NCBI RefSeq assembly: GCF_008629655.1
Contig: NZ_VWSG01000002.1
Coordinates: 243,636 to 307,635 of the forward strand
DNA from: Paenimyroides baculatum
GTDB lineage: Bacteria > Bacteroidota > Bacteroidia > Flavobacteriales > Flavobacteriaceae
Direction of reading: 5' to 3'
DNA: 64,000 bases
The position numbers and the translations under genes are program-made. Shown piece after piece: positions 44,889 to 54,057 of the stretch. Every line of letters begins with the position of its first letter. The first letter of the stretch is position 1. A model generated the notes under the pieces. The model saw only the letters and a program-made list of their open reading frames with translations. It had not been told where the DNA came from and searched no databases.

Positions 44889-44904
44889 TATACCAATCGG
44901 TATA
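44889..44904 (+). promoter_or_regulatory. TetR operator O2 (before the lipid genes)
   Basis: TATACC-AATC-GGTATA has half-sites identical to O1, 29-44 bases before the thioesterase ATG. Confidence 0.7.
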
Positions 44905-44932
44905 TATATATAGAATTTAAATCAGAGAAAAA

Positions 44933-45370
44933 ATGACCGCATTAGATAAAATAAAATCCTTTATGGGGAATGAATTCACGGCATCGCCCTCTCCTTTTAT
45001 GCGCTGGCTGAAGCCGATTGTTGTAAGTGCAGAGCAGGGAGCGTTGGAATTTAAATATACTGTAAGAGCCGAATGGCTGAATCCGGCAGGAAATTTACAC
45101 GGTGGTGTGACCGCAGCAATTATCGACGATATCATCGGCGCCACCGTATTTTCATTAAACGAACCCGATTTCTACACCACAATCAATCTTGTGGTAGATT
45201 ATTTCTCTTCGGCAAAAGCAGACGAAAAAATAATCGCCAGCACACATATCATAAAAAAAGGCAGGCAGTTTTTAAATGTACAATGCGAAATTTGGAACAG
45301 TGACAAAAGCAGAATGCTTGCCAAAGGAACATCGAATCTATTCAAAACACAAACAAAAATTGAACAATGA
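44933..45370 (+). CDS. PaaI-family acyl-CoA thioesterase
   Basis: 145 residues. The hotdog fold has the family signature LNPAGNLHGGVTAAIIDDIIGATVF, with catalytic Asn/Gly and Asp in the right places, then FYTTINLVVDYFSSAKADEKI. It hydrolyses acyl- or aryl-CoA thioesters. It is the first gene behind operator O2, and its last four bases overlap the FabF-like gene start (ATGA). Confidence 0.9.
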   Translation: MTALDKIKSFMGNEFTASPSPFMRWLKPIVVSAEQGALEFKYTVRAEWLNPAGNLHGGVTAAIIDDIIGATVFSLNEPDFYTTINLVVDYFSSAKADEKIIASTHIIKKGRQFLNVQCEIWNSDKSRMLAKGTSNLFKTQTKIEQ

Positions 45371-46605
45371 AAAGAGTTGTAATAACCGGTATGGGAACAA
45401 TAAACCCACTTGGAAACAATATAGCCGATTTTTGGAAAAATGCCGTAAGCGGAAAAAGCAGTGCGGGAATCATTACCCGTTTCGATGCATCTAAATTCCG
45501 GACACAGATCGCATGTGAAGTTAAAGATTTCAAACCCGACACTTATCTTGACCGTAACGAAATAAAACGAAGCGATCTGTTTACGCAATATGCCCTTTAC
45601 AGCGCTTCGCAGGCATTAGAAGATTCCGAGCTGAACATTTCCCAGATGGATCCGTTTGATATAGGCGTTATCTGGGGTGTTGGTCAAGGCGGTATGGAAA
45701 CCTTTGAACAAGAAGTAGAAAACTATGTAACCGGAAATTATGTACCGCGATTTAGTCCGTTTTTTGTTCCACGACTCATTGTAAACATGGCTTCGGGAAT
45801 GATCTCGATGAAATTCGGATTGCAGGGAATCAACTACACTACCGTATCGGCATGTGCTACTGCCAACACGGCGATGATGGATGCATTCAACTATATCCGT
45901 TTGGGAAAAGCTAAAGTTTTTGTAACGGGCGGATCAGAAGCTCCTATAACTGCAGCTTCGATAGGCGGATTCTCTGCCATGAAAGCCATGTCTGTACGAA
46001 ATGCTGATCCACTTACTGCCAGCCGACCTTTTGATAAAGACAGGGACGGTTTTGTAATGGGCGAAGGTGCAGGTGCCCTTATATTGGAAGAATACGAACA
46101 TGCCAAAAAAAGAGGTGCAAAAATTTATGCCGAACTGGTAGGCGCATCAATGACAGCAGATGCCTACCACATGACTTCTCCGCATCCCGAAGGATTGGGA
46201 GCTGCCAAAGCAATGCAGCTTGCGTTGGAAGAAGCGAAACTTAATCCGACCGAACTCGATTATTTAAACTTACACGCAACATCTACTCCTGTTGGAGATA
46301 TTGCAGAACTTAATGCGGTAAACAAGACCTTTAGGGAAGCCAGCAACCTGTGGGTAAGTTCGTCCAAATCAATGACCGGGCATTTATTGGGTGCTGCTGG
46401 AGCAATTGAAGCAATTCTTGCCGTTAAATCGATAAACGAAAATATTATTCCACCAACCATCAATATCGAAAACCCGGACAGTGAGATTCCTCATGGCATA
46501 CAGATCGTAACAAAAAAGCCAATGCATAAAAATATAAAGACCGCCATGAGCAATGCCTTCGGATTTGGAGGACATAATTCCACTCTTATTTTTCGTGAAA
46601 TATAA
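45367..46605 (+). CDS. Beta-ketoacyl synthase, FabF type
   Basis: 412 residues. It condenses malonyl-ACP with an acyl chain. The catalytic Cys sits in TVSACATANTAM and the two His in LHATSTPVGD and SSKSMTGHLLGAAGA. VITGMGTINPLGN is the normal FabF start and NAFGFGGHN the glycine-rich end. The housekeeping fabF is usually next to acpP, which is absent here. This is a second, specialised copy in a TetR-controlled module with a thioesterase and a thiolase. Confidence 0.92.
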   Translation: MKRVVITGMGTINPLGNNIADFWKNAVSGKSSAGIITRFDASKFRTQIACEVKDFKPDTYLDRNEIKRSDLFTQYALYSASQALEDSELNISQMDPFDIGVIWGVGQGGMETFEQEVENYVTGNYVPRFSPFFVPRLIVNMASGMISMKFGLQGINYTTVSACATANTAMMDAFNYIRLGKAKVFVTGGSEAPITAASIGGFSAMKAMSVRNADPLTASRPFDKDRDGFVMGEGAGALILEEYEHAKKRGAKIYAELVGASMTADAYHMTSPHPEGLGAAKAMQLALEEAKLNPTELDYLNLHATSTPVGDIAELNAVNKTFREASNLWVSSSKSMTGHLLGAAGAIEAILAVKSINENIIPPTINIENPDSEIPHGIQIVTKKPMHKNIKTAMSNAFGFGGHNSTLIFREI

Positions 46606-46616
46606 ATAAATTTAAA

Positions 46617-47792
46617 ATGAAAGAAATATTTATAGTAGCCGCCAAACGTACACCCACAGGCGGATTTTTAGGCAACTTTGCCGAAGTTTCGGCAACAGAA
46701 TTGGGAGCTGCCGCAATTAAAGCAATAATTGACGCTACAAGTATCGATCCCAAAAATATCGATGCTGTTTATATGGGGAATGTTCTTTCTGCAAATCTTG
46801 GTCAGTCACCCGCGCGTCAGGCTTCAAAATTTGCCGGTATTCCAGACGAGACCGATTGTACCACCGTAAATAAAGTATGTGCAGCCGGAATGAAGGCTAC
46901 TGTAATTGGCGCACAACAAATTGAACTGGGACTGGAACATCTTGTGGTTACCGGCGGAATGGAAAGTATGAGCAACGTGCCACATTACACCAATAAAAGG
47001 AAAGCGAACAAACTGGGACACGAAACTTTAACCGACGGGCTTTTAAAAGACGGACTTACAGATGTATACAACCACTCACACATGGGGAACGCAGCAGAAC
47101 TATGTGCAGAAAAATATCATATCAGCAGAGAACAGCAAGATGAGTATGCGTTACAGTCTTACGCAAAGGTTACCAATGCTACCACGCAAGGCAAGTTTAA
47201 AGAAGAAGTTATTCCGTTTAAACTACGAATTAAACAGAACGAAGTTGTTGTAAATGATGATGAAGATATCTATAAAATAATTCCGGAAAAGGTTTCAAAG
47301 CTTAAACCAAGTTTTGTAGAAGACGGAACCATTACGGCAGCAAATGCCAGCAATCTTAACGATGGTGCAGCTGCACTATTGCTTGCATCTGCTGAAGCGG
47401 TTGAAAAATACAATTTAAAACCTCTTGCAAAAATTATAGGATATGCCGATGCCGCGCTGGCACCTGAATGGTTTACCATTGCACCGTCTGTTGCTATACC
47501 GAAAGCTTTGCGAAGAGCGAACCTTGAATTGGAGGCTATCGATTTTTTTGAAATAAACGAAGCTTATGCTGCAGTGGCACTTGCCAACCAGAAAATATTA
47601 GGATTGGATCCTGCTAAAGTTAATGTGTATGGTGGTGCTGTGGCTATAGGCCATCCATTAGGTGCTTCCGGAGCAAGAATCATCTGCACTTTAGTTTCGG
47701 TTTTACGACAAGAAAAAGGAAAGTACGGTGTGGCGGCCATCTGCAATGGCGGAGGTGGTGCTACAGCAATTGTTATTGAAAATTTAGATTAA
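46617..47792 (+). CDS. Acetyl-CoA C-acyltransferase (thiolase)
   Basis: 391 residues. The nucleophile Cys is in NKVCAAGMKA (about residue 88), the His in AIGHPLGASGARI, and the second Cys in AAICNGGGGA. It catalyses reversible Claisen condensation of acyl-CoAs, the last step of beta-oxidation or the first step of acetoacetyl-CoA synthesis. It is the last gene of the TetR-controlled set and is followed by a strong hairpin. Confidence 0.93.
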   Translation: MKEIFIVAAKRTPTGGFLGNFAEVSATELGAAAIKAIIDATSIDPKNIDAVYMGNVLSANLGQSPARQASKFAGIPDETDCTTVNKVCAAGMKATVIGAQQIELGLEHLVVTGGMESMSNVPHYTNKRKANKLGHETLTDGLLKDGLTDVYNHSHMGNAAELCAEKYHISREQQDEYALQSYAKVTNATTQGKFKEEVIPFKLRIKQNEVVVNDDEDIYKIIPEKVSKLKPSFVEDGTITAANASNLNDGAAALLLASAEAVEKYNLKPLAKIIGYADAALAPEWFTIAPSVAIPKALRRANLELEAIDFFEINEAYAAVALANQKILGLDPAKVNVYGGAVAIGHPLGASGARIICTLVSVLRQEKGKYGVAAICNGGGGATAIVIENLD

Positions 47793-47822
47793 AAGAAATT
47801 ATATTTCTGTTTTTTATTCATA

Positions 47823-47861
47823 AAAATGCCCCAAAAAAGTGTTTACTTTTTTAGGGCATTT
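47823..47861 (+). terminator. Terminator of the lipid module
   Basis: Interrupted stem AAATGCCC-c-AAAAAAGT / ACTTTTTT-a-GGGCATTT, 30 bases after the thiolase stop. Confidence 0.75.
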
Positions 47862-47964
47862 CCAACAGAGCCTTTTTTCAAAATCATTATTGAGTCAGTA
47901 GATTTTTTGGAATTCCTACTATATATCCGAAGTTTACTAATCTAATTTTAAAAAATCCCAATAT

Positions 47965-48975
47965 CTAAAATCCTTCCATTGTTAGCTCATTATTAATCAT
48001 CGATCCTGCAATTCCGCCTGTTGCAACCGCATACGATACCGAACGCATGGGACTTGAATTATCTCCGCAGGCAAAAACACCCGGAACAGTAGTTTTTTGA
48101 AACATATCTACTTTGATGTGCTTTGTTTCAGTGAATTCACAGCCTAAAGAATGAGGAATATCCGAATGTTGTTTAAAAGGAATTGAAGCATAGACGGTGT
48201 CAAAAAATTCTTTTGATCTATCACTAAAAATCACCGCGTTAACCGCTCCGTTTTCATGCACTACTTCAACCAGTTCTTTATCAATAATCTGAATTTTATT
48301 CTTCTTCAACCTTACAAACTGTTCTTCTTTAAAATCAGGTATACCATTGGTAAGAATTGTAATTTCTTCCGTTAGATTTCTAACTAAAGCAGCTACATGG
48401 AAAGCTCTTTCTCCATTTGATAGAATAGCGGTTTTCTTTCCTTTAAATTCATATCCATGGCAGTACGGACAATGAATAACAGACTTTCCCCAACATTCTT
48501 CAAAATTTTTTACATCCGGGAAAAGATCTTTTACACCGGTAGCAAAAAGTAATTTTTTACCAGTAACTATTTTACCTGTTTTTGTTGTAATTTCAAATCC
48601 TGCATTCATTTTTCTAGCTTCCAAAGCTGTATCCTCACAAAATTGAACTGTATCATATTTTAAAACCTGTTGTTTGGCTTTTAATGCAATTTCTTTTGGA
48701 ACAGCGCCATCATGCGTGATAAAATTATGGGAATGCGGTGTGTAGCGATTACAAGGTTTTCCACTATCAATTATAAGTACTTTTTTCAGGGAACGCCCTA
48801 GCGACATAGCAGCGGATAATCCTGCGTAACTTCCTCCTATGATGATTACATCAAATTTATTTTCTTTTTCCATAGTATCAAATTTTGCAAATGCAGTTAA
48901 AGTAAAAGGCAATGCAAACGACGTCAAAGCCAACCCACCTAATTTCAATATTTCTCGCCTGTTTATTTTTCTCAT
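47965..48975 (-). CDS. FAD-dependent thioredoxin-reductase-like oxidoreductase with Tat-like leader
   Basis: 336 residues. A leader (residues 1-34) carries NRREILKLGG and a hydrophobic stretch, resembling a twin-arginine signal. The enzyme follows with IIIGGSYAGLSAAMSLGR (FAD), the redox pair CPYC in HCPYCHGYE, and FACGDNSSPMRS (FAD). An internal ATG at 48873 would give the usual leaderless cytosolic form. It reduces disulfides or small acceptors with NAD(P)H. The Fur-type operator region of the divergent regulator starts 100 bases upstream. Confidence 0.85.
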   Translation of the reverse strand: MRKINRREILKLGGLALTSFALPFTLTAFAKFDTMEKENKFDVIIIGGSYAGLSAAMSLGRSLKKVLIIDSGKPCNRYTPHSHNFITHDGAVPKEIALKAKQQVLKYDTVQFCEDTALEARKMNAGFEITTKTGKIVTGKKLLFATGVKDLFPDVKNFEECWGKSVIHCPYCHGYEFKGKKTAILSNGERAFHVAALVRNLTEEITILTNGIPDFKEEQFVRLKKNKIQIIDKELVEVVHENGAVNAVIFSDRSKEFFDTVYASIPFKQHSDIPHSLGCEFTETKHIKVDMFQKTTVPGVFACGDNSSPMRSVSYAVATGGIAGSMINNELTMEGF

Positions 48976-49075
48976 GGTATTTCAGATGTTTCCACCAGAT
49001 GGATATTTCCTTTTTGGAACAGTAACTATTTTGATTTTAAATCATCTTTTTGTTTTTAGTTAACAGCTTTCTTAA

Positions 49076-49090
49076 TGCAATTAAGTTGCA
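49076..49090 (+). promoter_or_regulatory. Fur-family operator palindrome 1
   Basis: TGCAA-TTAAG-TTGCA, placed over the -33 region of the promoter with -7 box TATATTTG (49102-49109). Confidence 0.6.
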
Positions 49091-49113
49091 AAAATAAGTT
49101 TTATATTTGTAAA

Positions 49114-49128
49114 TGCAATTTTGTTGCA
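49114..49128 (+). promoter_or_regulatory. Fur-family operator palindrome 2
   Basis: TGCAA-TTTTG-TTGCA, just downstream of the -7 box near the expected transcription start. It is 38 bases from palindrome 1, so the two bracket the promoter. Confidence 0.6.
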
Positions 49129-49137
49129 ATAAAAAAT

Positions 49138-49518
49138 ATGAAAAAAAGCAGAAATACATTAGCAAAGACCAAAATATCAGATCTTTTAACTCAATCAAAA
49201 AACGCCTTATCGCATTCTGAAATTCATGAATTTTTAGATGGATTTTGCGATAGGGTTACAATTTACAGGGTATTAGATCGACTGATAGAAGAAGATTTTA
49301 TTCATAAAATAGTGACAATTGATGGTCTGGTTAAATATGCAGCCTGTCATGATTGTTCAACAGTTAAGCATCATCACAACCACATACATTTTAATTGTGA
49401 ACAATGTAGCACAGTAACTTGTATTGAAGATGTTGAACCGTTGTTCAAATTACCCGAACGATATAAAGTAAACAATGTAAACTTTACTGTTTCGGGAATT
49501 TGTCCGAACTGTATTTAA
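49138..49518 (+). CDS. Fur family transcriptional regulator
   Basis: 126 residues from the ATG at 49138; the longer frame runs through both operators. The winged helix (SHSEIHEFLDGFCDRVTIYRVLDRLIEEDFIHKI pattern) is followed by the metal/dimerisation domain with the His-rich HHHNHIHFNCEQC and the C-terminal CPNC pair, two CxxC structural zinc sites. Fur, Zur and PerR cannot be separated safely. The short length and His cluster fit a zinc-type regulator. Two palindromes around its promoter indicate autoregulation. Confidence 0.85.
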   Translation: MKKSRNTLAKTKISDLLTQSKNALSHSEIHEFLDGFCDRVTIYRVLDRLIEEDFIHKIVTIDGLVKYAACHDCSTVKHHHNHIHFNCEQCSTVTCIEDVEPLFKLPERYKVNNVNFTVSGICPNCI

Positions 49519-49624
49519 GTTATATTACCGATAAGATTCATTTAGAAAAATATCGCTTTTTATCATGAAAAAAGTAATTATATTAGAAAGAGTAAGTACG
49601 TTATCCTGTTAAAAACTGAGTCTT

Positions 49625-50944
49625 TTACATCTTCTGCATTGTAATTACACTTTCTCCCTGTTGTTGGGTAAGTTGCTGCTTTTCTGGATTGAATGTAAGG
49701 TATATGTCTTCATATTCAAAACTGTTGCTTCCCAAGTAAGTAAACGGAACGTACATCTGCCCTGCTCTTGAATCCTGAAAAATCAACATGTTTCCATCAG
49801 AAGAAATAGTAACTGAAATACGTTTATCAGGGTAAAAATAGGTGCCTTTAATTTTTAAGAAATCTTCTTTATTCATTTCATCTATGATGTTGTAATCTTT
49901 CAATGTAGGAGCATTTCCAAAAGCAAATTGAAGCATGGCTACCTGTACCAGATCGGTATTTATATTTGTAGCATTTGCCAAGGTTACCAAACCTAATTGT
50001 TCTTTTGGAAAATACCAGTAATCTGAAATATAATTATCTACCCTTCCTGTGTGTTTAAATACTTCCAAATCACCCAACATGAACTTTTCAATACCAAGAC
50101 CGTATTCATCGTTTTCTATGTGTAACATTAATTTTAAACTTTCAGGGCTTATGATTTTTCCCATAAACAAAGCAGAAACAAACTTATTAACTTCTACAGG
50201 TGTTGAAAGTAAGCCTCCGCTTCCCGGTTCGTTTGAGTAATTTATTGATCCATTTTTAAGATACTTATCTTGTATACCGTAAGAATAAGCTTCGTTTTTT
50301 GCAGGATCATTTTCAAAAGTATAATAGGTATTTTCTAACTTTAATGGTTTACAAATTTTCTCCTGAATCAGCGTATTATAATCTTTTTGATAGATTTTTT
50401 CAAGAATAAAACCGATTAACGCATAGTTGGTATTACTGTATTCGTAAGCTGTGTCTGGATAAAAGTTATTTTTAGGTTTGGAAACATAATCAATAAACTC
50501 AGCCTGAGTATGGGCGACAGCTTCCCAAGTAGATTCGCCAGGGATTTCGGTAAAGTTAAAAATCCCCGAACGGTGCTTCAGCATCATTTCTATGGTAATT
50601 TTATCGGCATTTTGGAATTGAGGAAACCATACAGACAGCTTATCACTCAAGTTTATCTTTCCTTCTTCCATTGCTTTCAAAGTCAATACCGCCGTATAGG
50701 TTTTGGTAATGGATCCGATACGGAACTTGGTATTTTTATCGATTTTTTTCTGGGACGCTACATCTGAAAAGCCTACCGATTTGTTATAGATGATAGAATC
50801 TTTAAACAGAATGGCTGCACTGCCCATAAATTTTCTATTCTCTGAAAGATGATCGAAATAATTATCTAGTGAAGATTGTGCTTGCACAGAAAACTGTATC
50901 AATATTGCAATAAAAAGGCTTCCAATTGTTTTAATATAATTCAT
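49625..50944 (-). CDS. Exported serine hydrolase (beta-lactamase family), copy 2
   Basis: 439 residues with a signal peptide ending VQAQ. Motifs are SITK (RIGSITKTYTAVL), YSN (YEYSNTNYALIG) and HTG (FKHTGRVDNY). It is organised like the 42538 protein, including the C-terminal lipocalin-like domain, and the two share an ANY..QFQNADKIT-type region; they are paralogues. It lies ten bases downstream of the aspartyl-protease gene and is probably co-transcribed with it. Confidence 0.9.
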   Translation of the reverse strand: MNYIKTIGSLFIAILIQFSVQAQSSLDNYFDHLSENRKFMGSAAILFKDSIIYNKSVGFSDVASQKKIDKNTKFRIGSITKTYTAVLTLKAMEEGKINLSDKLSVWFPQFQNADKITIEMMLKHRSGIFNFTEIPGESTWEAVAHTQAEFIDYVSKPKNNFYPDTAYEYSNTNYALIGFILEKIYQKDYNTLIQEKICKPLKLENTYYTFENDPAKNEAYSYGIQDKYLKNGSINYSNEPGSGGLLSTPVEVNKFVSALFMGKIISPESLKLMLHIENDEYGLGIEKFMLGDLEVFKHTGRVDNYISDYWYFPKEQLGLVTLANATNINTDLVQVAMLQFAFGNAPTLKDYNIIDEMNKEDFLKIKGTYFYPDKRISVTISSDGNMLIFQDSRAGQMYVPFTYLGSNSFEYEDIYLTFNPEKQQLTQQQGESVITMQKM

Positions 50945-50954
50945 TATGTATTAG

Positions 50955-51836
50955 TTAAGATTTTTTAGTTTCGATATAATCCATATTAAAAAGATGGTTG
51001 GGTTTCAAATACACAAATCCGTTTTTGTAATCCATGAACACATTAAATCTTTTCAATACTTCGTTTCCTAAAATATGTGCATTTCGGTTTTTCATAGGTT
51101 TGTTACCCGTTATCTGCTGTACCGGAACATTCTCTAATTTAAAAGTTCCGATTTTTAAGACCTGCAGTTCCGAAGTTATTACCGGAACTTCGTTACCCTG
51201 ACCACCTCGCATCATTACCCTATTTAACTCTTTCATTTCCGGAAAACCGTTTTTCAACAATTCTTCATTATCAAGCATAGCCGTACGCTGGTAGCCTGTA
51301 TCAAAAAGAAAATAATCTTTCAAGCTTTTATCGTTCTGTATAATTTCAGCTTCAATGAAAGGAATTCCTTCCATTATTTTAAAAGGTAAGCGTGTATAAG
51401 TATCATTCTTTAAAACTTCATTAGGTAACTCATTATGAACTACCATTATTCCACTATCATAATTCAGTTCTACGGTTTTATCTGTGAAAAAATTCCATCC
51501 AAACCTGCCTTCCGTCCCGTGACCTGTCAACTGCGCGTCATATACTCTGGTAAAAAAAACGGATTGCCCTATTTCCAACGAATAATCTGTGTTATAAAGT
51601 TTTACTGAGTCATACAACTTATTTTTAAGAACATCTGTTGTCAGAATCAGATCGGTACAGCCGGTATCAAAATTGAGCGTTAGCGTATCTTTTTTATTAA
51701 AAACCGTGGTTACATAAATTGTATTATGGTCGTTGATTCCCATTTTAAGCGTATCTGCCACTACCTGCGCAGGAGCATTCAGCCACACTAACAGGCATAA
51801 TAATACTGGTCCTTTTTTGTATATTTTATTAGTCAT
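50955..51836 (-). CDS. Exported retropepsin-like aspartyl protease family protein
   Basis: 293 residues from the ATG at 51836, which starts the signal peptide (NKIYKKGPVLLCLLVWLNAPAQ pattern). It has two Asp-Thr-Gly active-site copies, LNFDTGCTDLIL and FLFDTGYQRTAML, so both halves of a pepsin-like protease are in one chain. HILGNEVLKRFNVFMDYKNG is the usual C-terminal block. It is presumably periplasmic or surface-associated. The target is unknown. It is paired with a serine hydrolase gene. Confidence 0.85.
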   Translation of the reverse strand: MTNKIYKKGPVLLCLLVWLNAPAQVVADTLKMGINDHNTIYVTTVFNKKDTLTLNFDTGCTDLILTTDVLKNKLYDSVKLYNTDYSLEIGQSVFFTRVYDAQLTGHGTEGRFGWNFFTDKTVELNYDSGIMVVHNELPNEVLKNDTYTRLPFKIMEGIPFIEAEIIQNDKSLKDYFLFDTGYQRTAMLDNEELLKNGFPEMKELNRVMMRGGQGNEVPVITSELQVLKIGTFKLENVPVQQITGNKPMKNRNAHILGNEVLKRFNVFMDYKNGFVYLKPNHLFNMDYIETKKS

Positions 51837-51931
51837 ATATATTTTTTTTCGATCCTGGATCGAGTATTTGAATACTTTCACAAGTCTGATTATATCTTTT
51901 TACTGTCATAATTTCAGCAAATATATAAACA

Positions 51932-51949
51932 AGACACCAAATAGTGTTT
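51932..51949. promoter_or_regulatory. Possible TetR operator
   Basis: AGACAC-CAAATA-GTGTTT, an inverted repeat (ACAC/GTGT core) in the 160-base gap between the divergent protease and TetR genes. Only weak support. Confidence 0.3.
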
Positions 51950-51996
51950 AAAATTATTATAAATTTATTAAACTTGCATAAACAAAGTCAAAACAA

Positions 51997-52626
51997 ATGG
52001 AACGAAAGCCTGCCGGTGGAGCAATCAGGAATACAGAACGCAGTAAAGAGAAGTTTTTATCGGCAGTTGGAAAAATACTGAAAACAAAAGGTTATGCCGG
52101 ATTAAAAATCAACGATATTGCCAAGGTTGCCGGCGTTGATAAAAAAATGATCTATACCTATTTCGGTGGTTTGGACGGTTTGATTGACGAATACATACGC
52201 ACACAAGATTTTTGGAGTAACGTACATGCAGATATGGCAAGCGAGCCTATCGATGACGGAGGTAAAGCATTCACCAAGGAGGTATTTCTGTCACAGTTTG
52301 ATTATCTATCTAAAAATAAAGAGGTGCAGAAAGTACTGCTTTGGCGGCTTTCGGAAGAACGAAAGTCATTACGAAAACTTACCGACGAGCAGGAAGAAAA
52401 CGGTGAAGTGTTATTCTCCCAAATAACTGATCCGCATTTTGGTAAACATGCAGAAAAGTTCCGTGCTGTAAGTGCGGTTTTGGTAGCCGGGATGTATTAC
52501 CTGAATATGTATGCAGAACACAATGGCAGCATATTCAGTGGTATTGACCTGAAAACCGACGACGGAAGAAAAGCTATTAAAGACGCAGTTTCATTTTTGA
52601 TTGATAAAACATATGATGGTTTGTAA
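51997..52626 (+). CDS. TetR/AcrR family regulator
   Basis: 209 residues. The helix-turn-helix at about 15-60 reads NTERSKEKFLSAVGKILKTKGYAGLKINDIAKVAGVDKKMIYTYFGG in pattern (AGVDKKMIYTYF is the recognition helix). The rest is helical and unlike the other TetR here. It is divergent from the aspartyl protease/serine hydrolase pair, which is the most likely target. About 226 bases of AT-rich sequence with no recognised feature follow. Confidence 0.88.
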   Translation: MERKPAGGAIRNTERSKEKFLSAVGKILKTKGYAGLKINDIAKVAGVDKKMIYTYFGGLDGLIDEYIRTQDFWSNVHADMASEPIDDGGKAFTKEVFLSQFDYLSKNKEVQKVLLWRLSEERKSLRKLTDEQEENGEVLFSQITDPHFGKHAEKFRAVSAVLVAGMYYLNMYAEHNGSIFSGIDLKTDDGRKAIKDAVSFLIDKTYDGL

Positions 52627-52852
52627 CAGAACTGCTCCTAATGTTTCCTGTATATTATCAATACTTTCATTCTGATCCTCAATTTAAATCAGCTTAAAAT
52701 ACTTATCTTAAACTTTTAAGTATATAGCTTCTGCTTTTTACATCATAGATATTATTCAATATTTTTTAACAAAGAAAATAAATCAGTCACATAATTTAAA
52801 ATCAATATGTTTAAAAAATAATTATATTTACTCAATTAATTTAATTAAATAT

Positions 52853-53893
52853 ATGAAAACAAAACTATTTTTATCTTCTTTACTATTATTATCTCTAACT
52901 AATTTAACAAATGCGCAGTCATTAATAGATGAGAATTTTGATAATTACACGATAGGCAATTTGAGCAGTGACTTATCAGGATCGGTACCTGGTCAAGGAA
53001 ACTGGCTAACAGAAGTACAAATTGGCGGAAAATTTCCCGACTTTCAGATTAAGTCAGAAAATACCAAAGGCAATATTTTACAAATAACCACTCCGATAAC
53101 TCCATCTACCCAAACAAATAATTCTGCTAAATTCGCATGGAAAAACCTACCGGGTGGAGGGTGGCAAAATAGAAATTCCGGAAATGATATTTTAAGGGTA
53201 GAATTCGAATTTTATACAGGTAATTCCAGAGGTGTAGGTGTTGAAGCTTATCACAGGAATATTACATCTACAGCAAACGGTACCATTATTGCAGGATTTC
53301 AATATGAAACTGAAACAGGAAGATTCAGAGGAATGACCAGATTGATTATTCAAGGTGTACCCGATCTTAAATTCATTCTTTTTGGATCAAATCAAACAGA
53401 TCTTTACCTAAAACCGGATACCTGGGTAAAGGTTTACTATCAAATAGATTATGCTAATGATCTGGTATATTTCCAGATTCCTTCAGAAAATATTGCAGGA
53501 AGCGTTCCTACGGTCAGCTTAAAAAACGATCAACCAGCACAAATATATTTTGCCGGCTACATGTTACAGGGAAATATGGAGGTACCAATGCAATACGACA
53601 ATTATAAAGTATCAGCGGTTAAATCCGCATCACTAAGCACAAATGAAGTAAGTACAACTGACTTCAATGTATACCCAAACCCTGTGGATGACATCATTAA
53701 TATTACTAACAACGAAAATGTTCTTGTTGAGAAAATTGATGTATACGACACTAATTCACGTTTAATACTTACTAAGAATTTTGATAACAAGTCAAATGTG
53801 CAGATTGATCTTTCCTTTGCAAAATCGGGAATATATATGATACATATTAAAACTGATCAAGGTATTCTTTTTAAGAAGATAATGAAGAAGTAA
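52853..53893 (+). CDS. Type IX-secreted protein with C-terminal sorting domain
   Basis: 346 residues with a signal peptide ending NAQ. The middle (about 20-255) is a jelly-roll/concanavalin-like domain (LIDENFDNYTIGNL, QIYFAGYML). The last 75 residues are a type A sorting domain: FNVYPNPVDDIINI, then KIDVYDTNSRLIL, SKSGIYMIHIKTDQG and KKIMKK. It is exported by the type IX system and likely fixed on the cell surface. No catalytic residues are recognised; it could bind a polysaccharide. Confidence 0.88.
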   Translation: MKTKLFLSSLLLLSLTNLTNAQSLIDENFDNYTIGNLSSDLSGSVPGQGNWLTEVQIGGKFPDFQIKSENTKGNILQITTPITPSTQTNNSAKFAWKNLPGGGWQNRNSGNDILRVEFEFYTGNSRGVGVEAYHRNITSTANGTIIAGFQYETETGRFRGMTRLIIQGVPDLKFILFGSNQTDLYLKPDTWVKVYYQIDYANDLVYFQIPSENIAGSVPTVSLKNDQPAQIYFAGYMLQGNMEVPMQYDNYKVSAVKSASLSTNEVSTTDFNVYPNPVDDIINITNNENVLVEKIDVYDTNSRLILTKNFDNKSNVQIDLSFAKSGIYMIHIKTDQGILFKKIMKK

Positions 53894-53920
53894 TAACAAT
53901 TGTATATTGTACTAAATACA

Positions 53921-53948
53921 AAGAAACCACTCAATAGAGTGGTTTCTT
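53921..53948 (+). terminator. Terminator of the type IX cargo gene
   Basis: 12-base perfect stem AAGAAACCACTC (53921-53932) / GAGTGGTTTCTT (53937-53948). Confidence 0.8.
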
Positions 53949-54057
53949 TACTAACTAAATTTAGGTACTAACCCGTAAAGTGGGTATTTAGAGTTCCGAC
54001 TTTATAATCTGAACCTTTTAAAAAAAAAATATAAATGGCTTAGAACAATGTCTATGC

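Noticed and set aside
49565..49612. 15-codon ORF MKKVIILERVSTLSC after the Fur-family gene
   Set aside because: Too short, with no supporting context.
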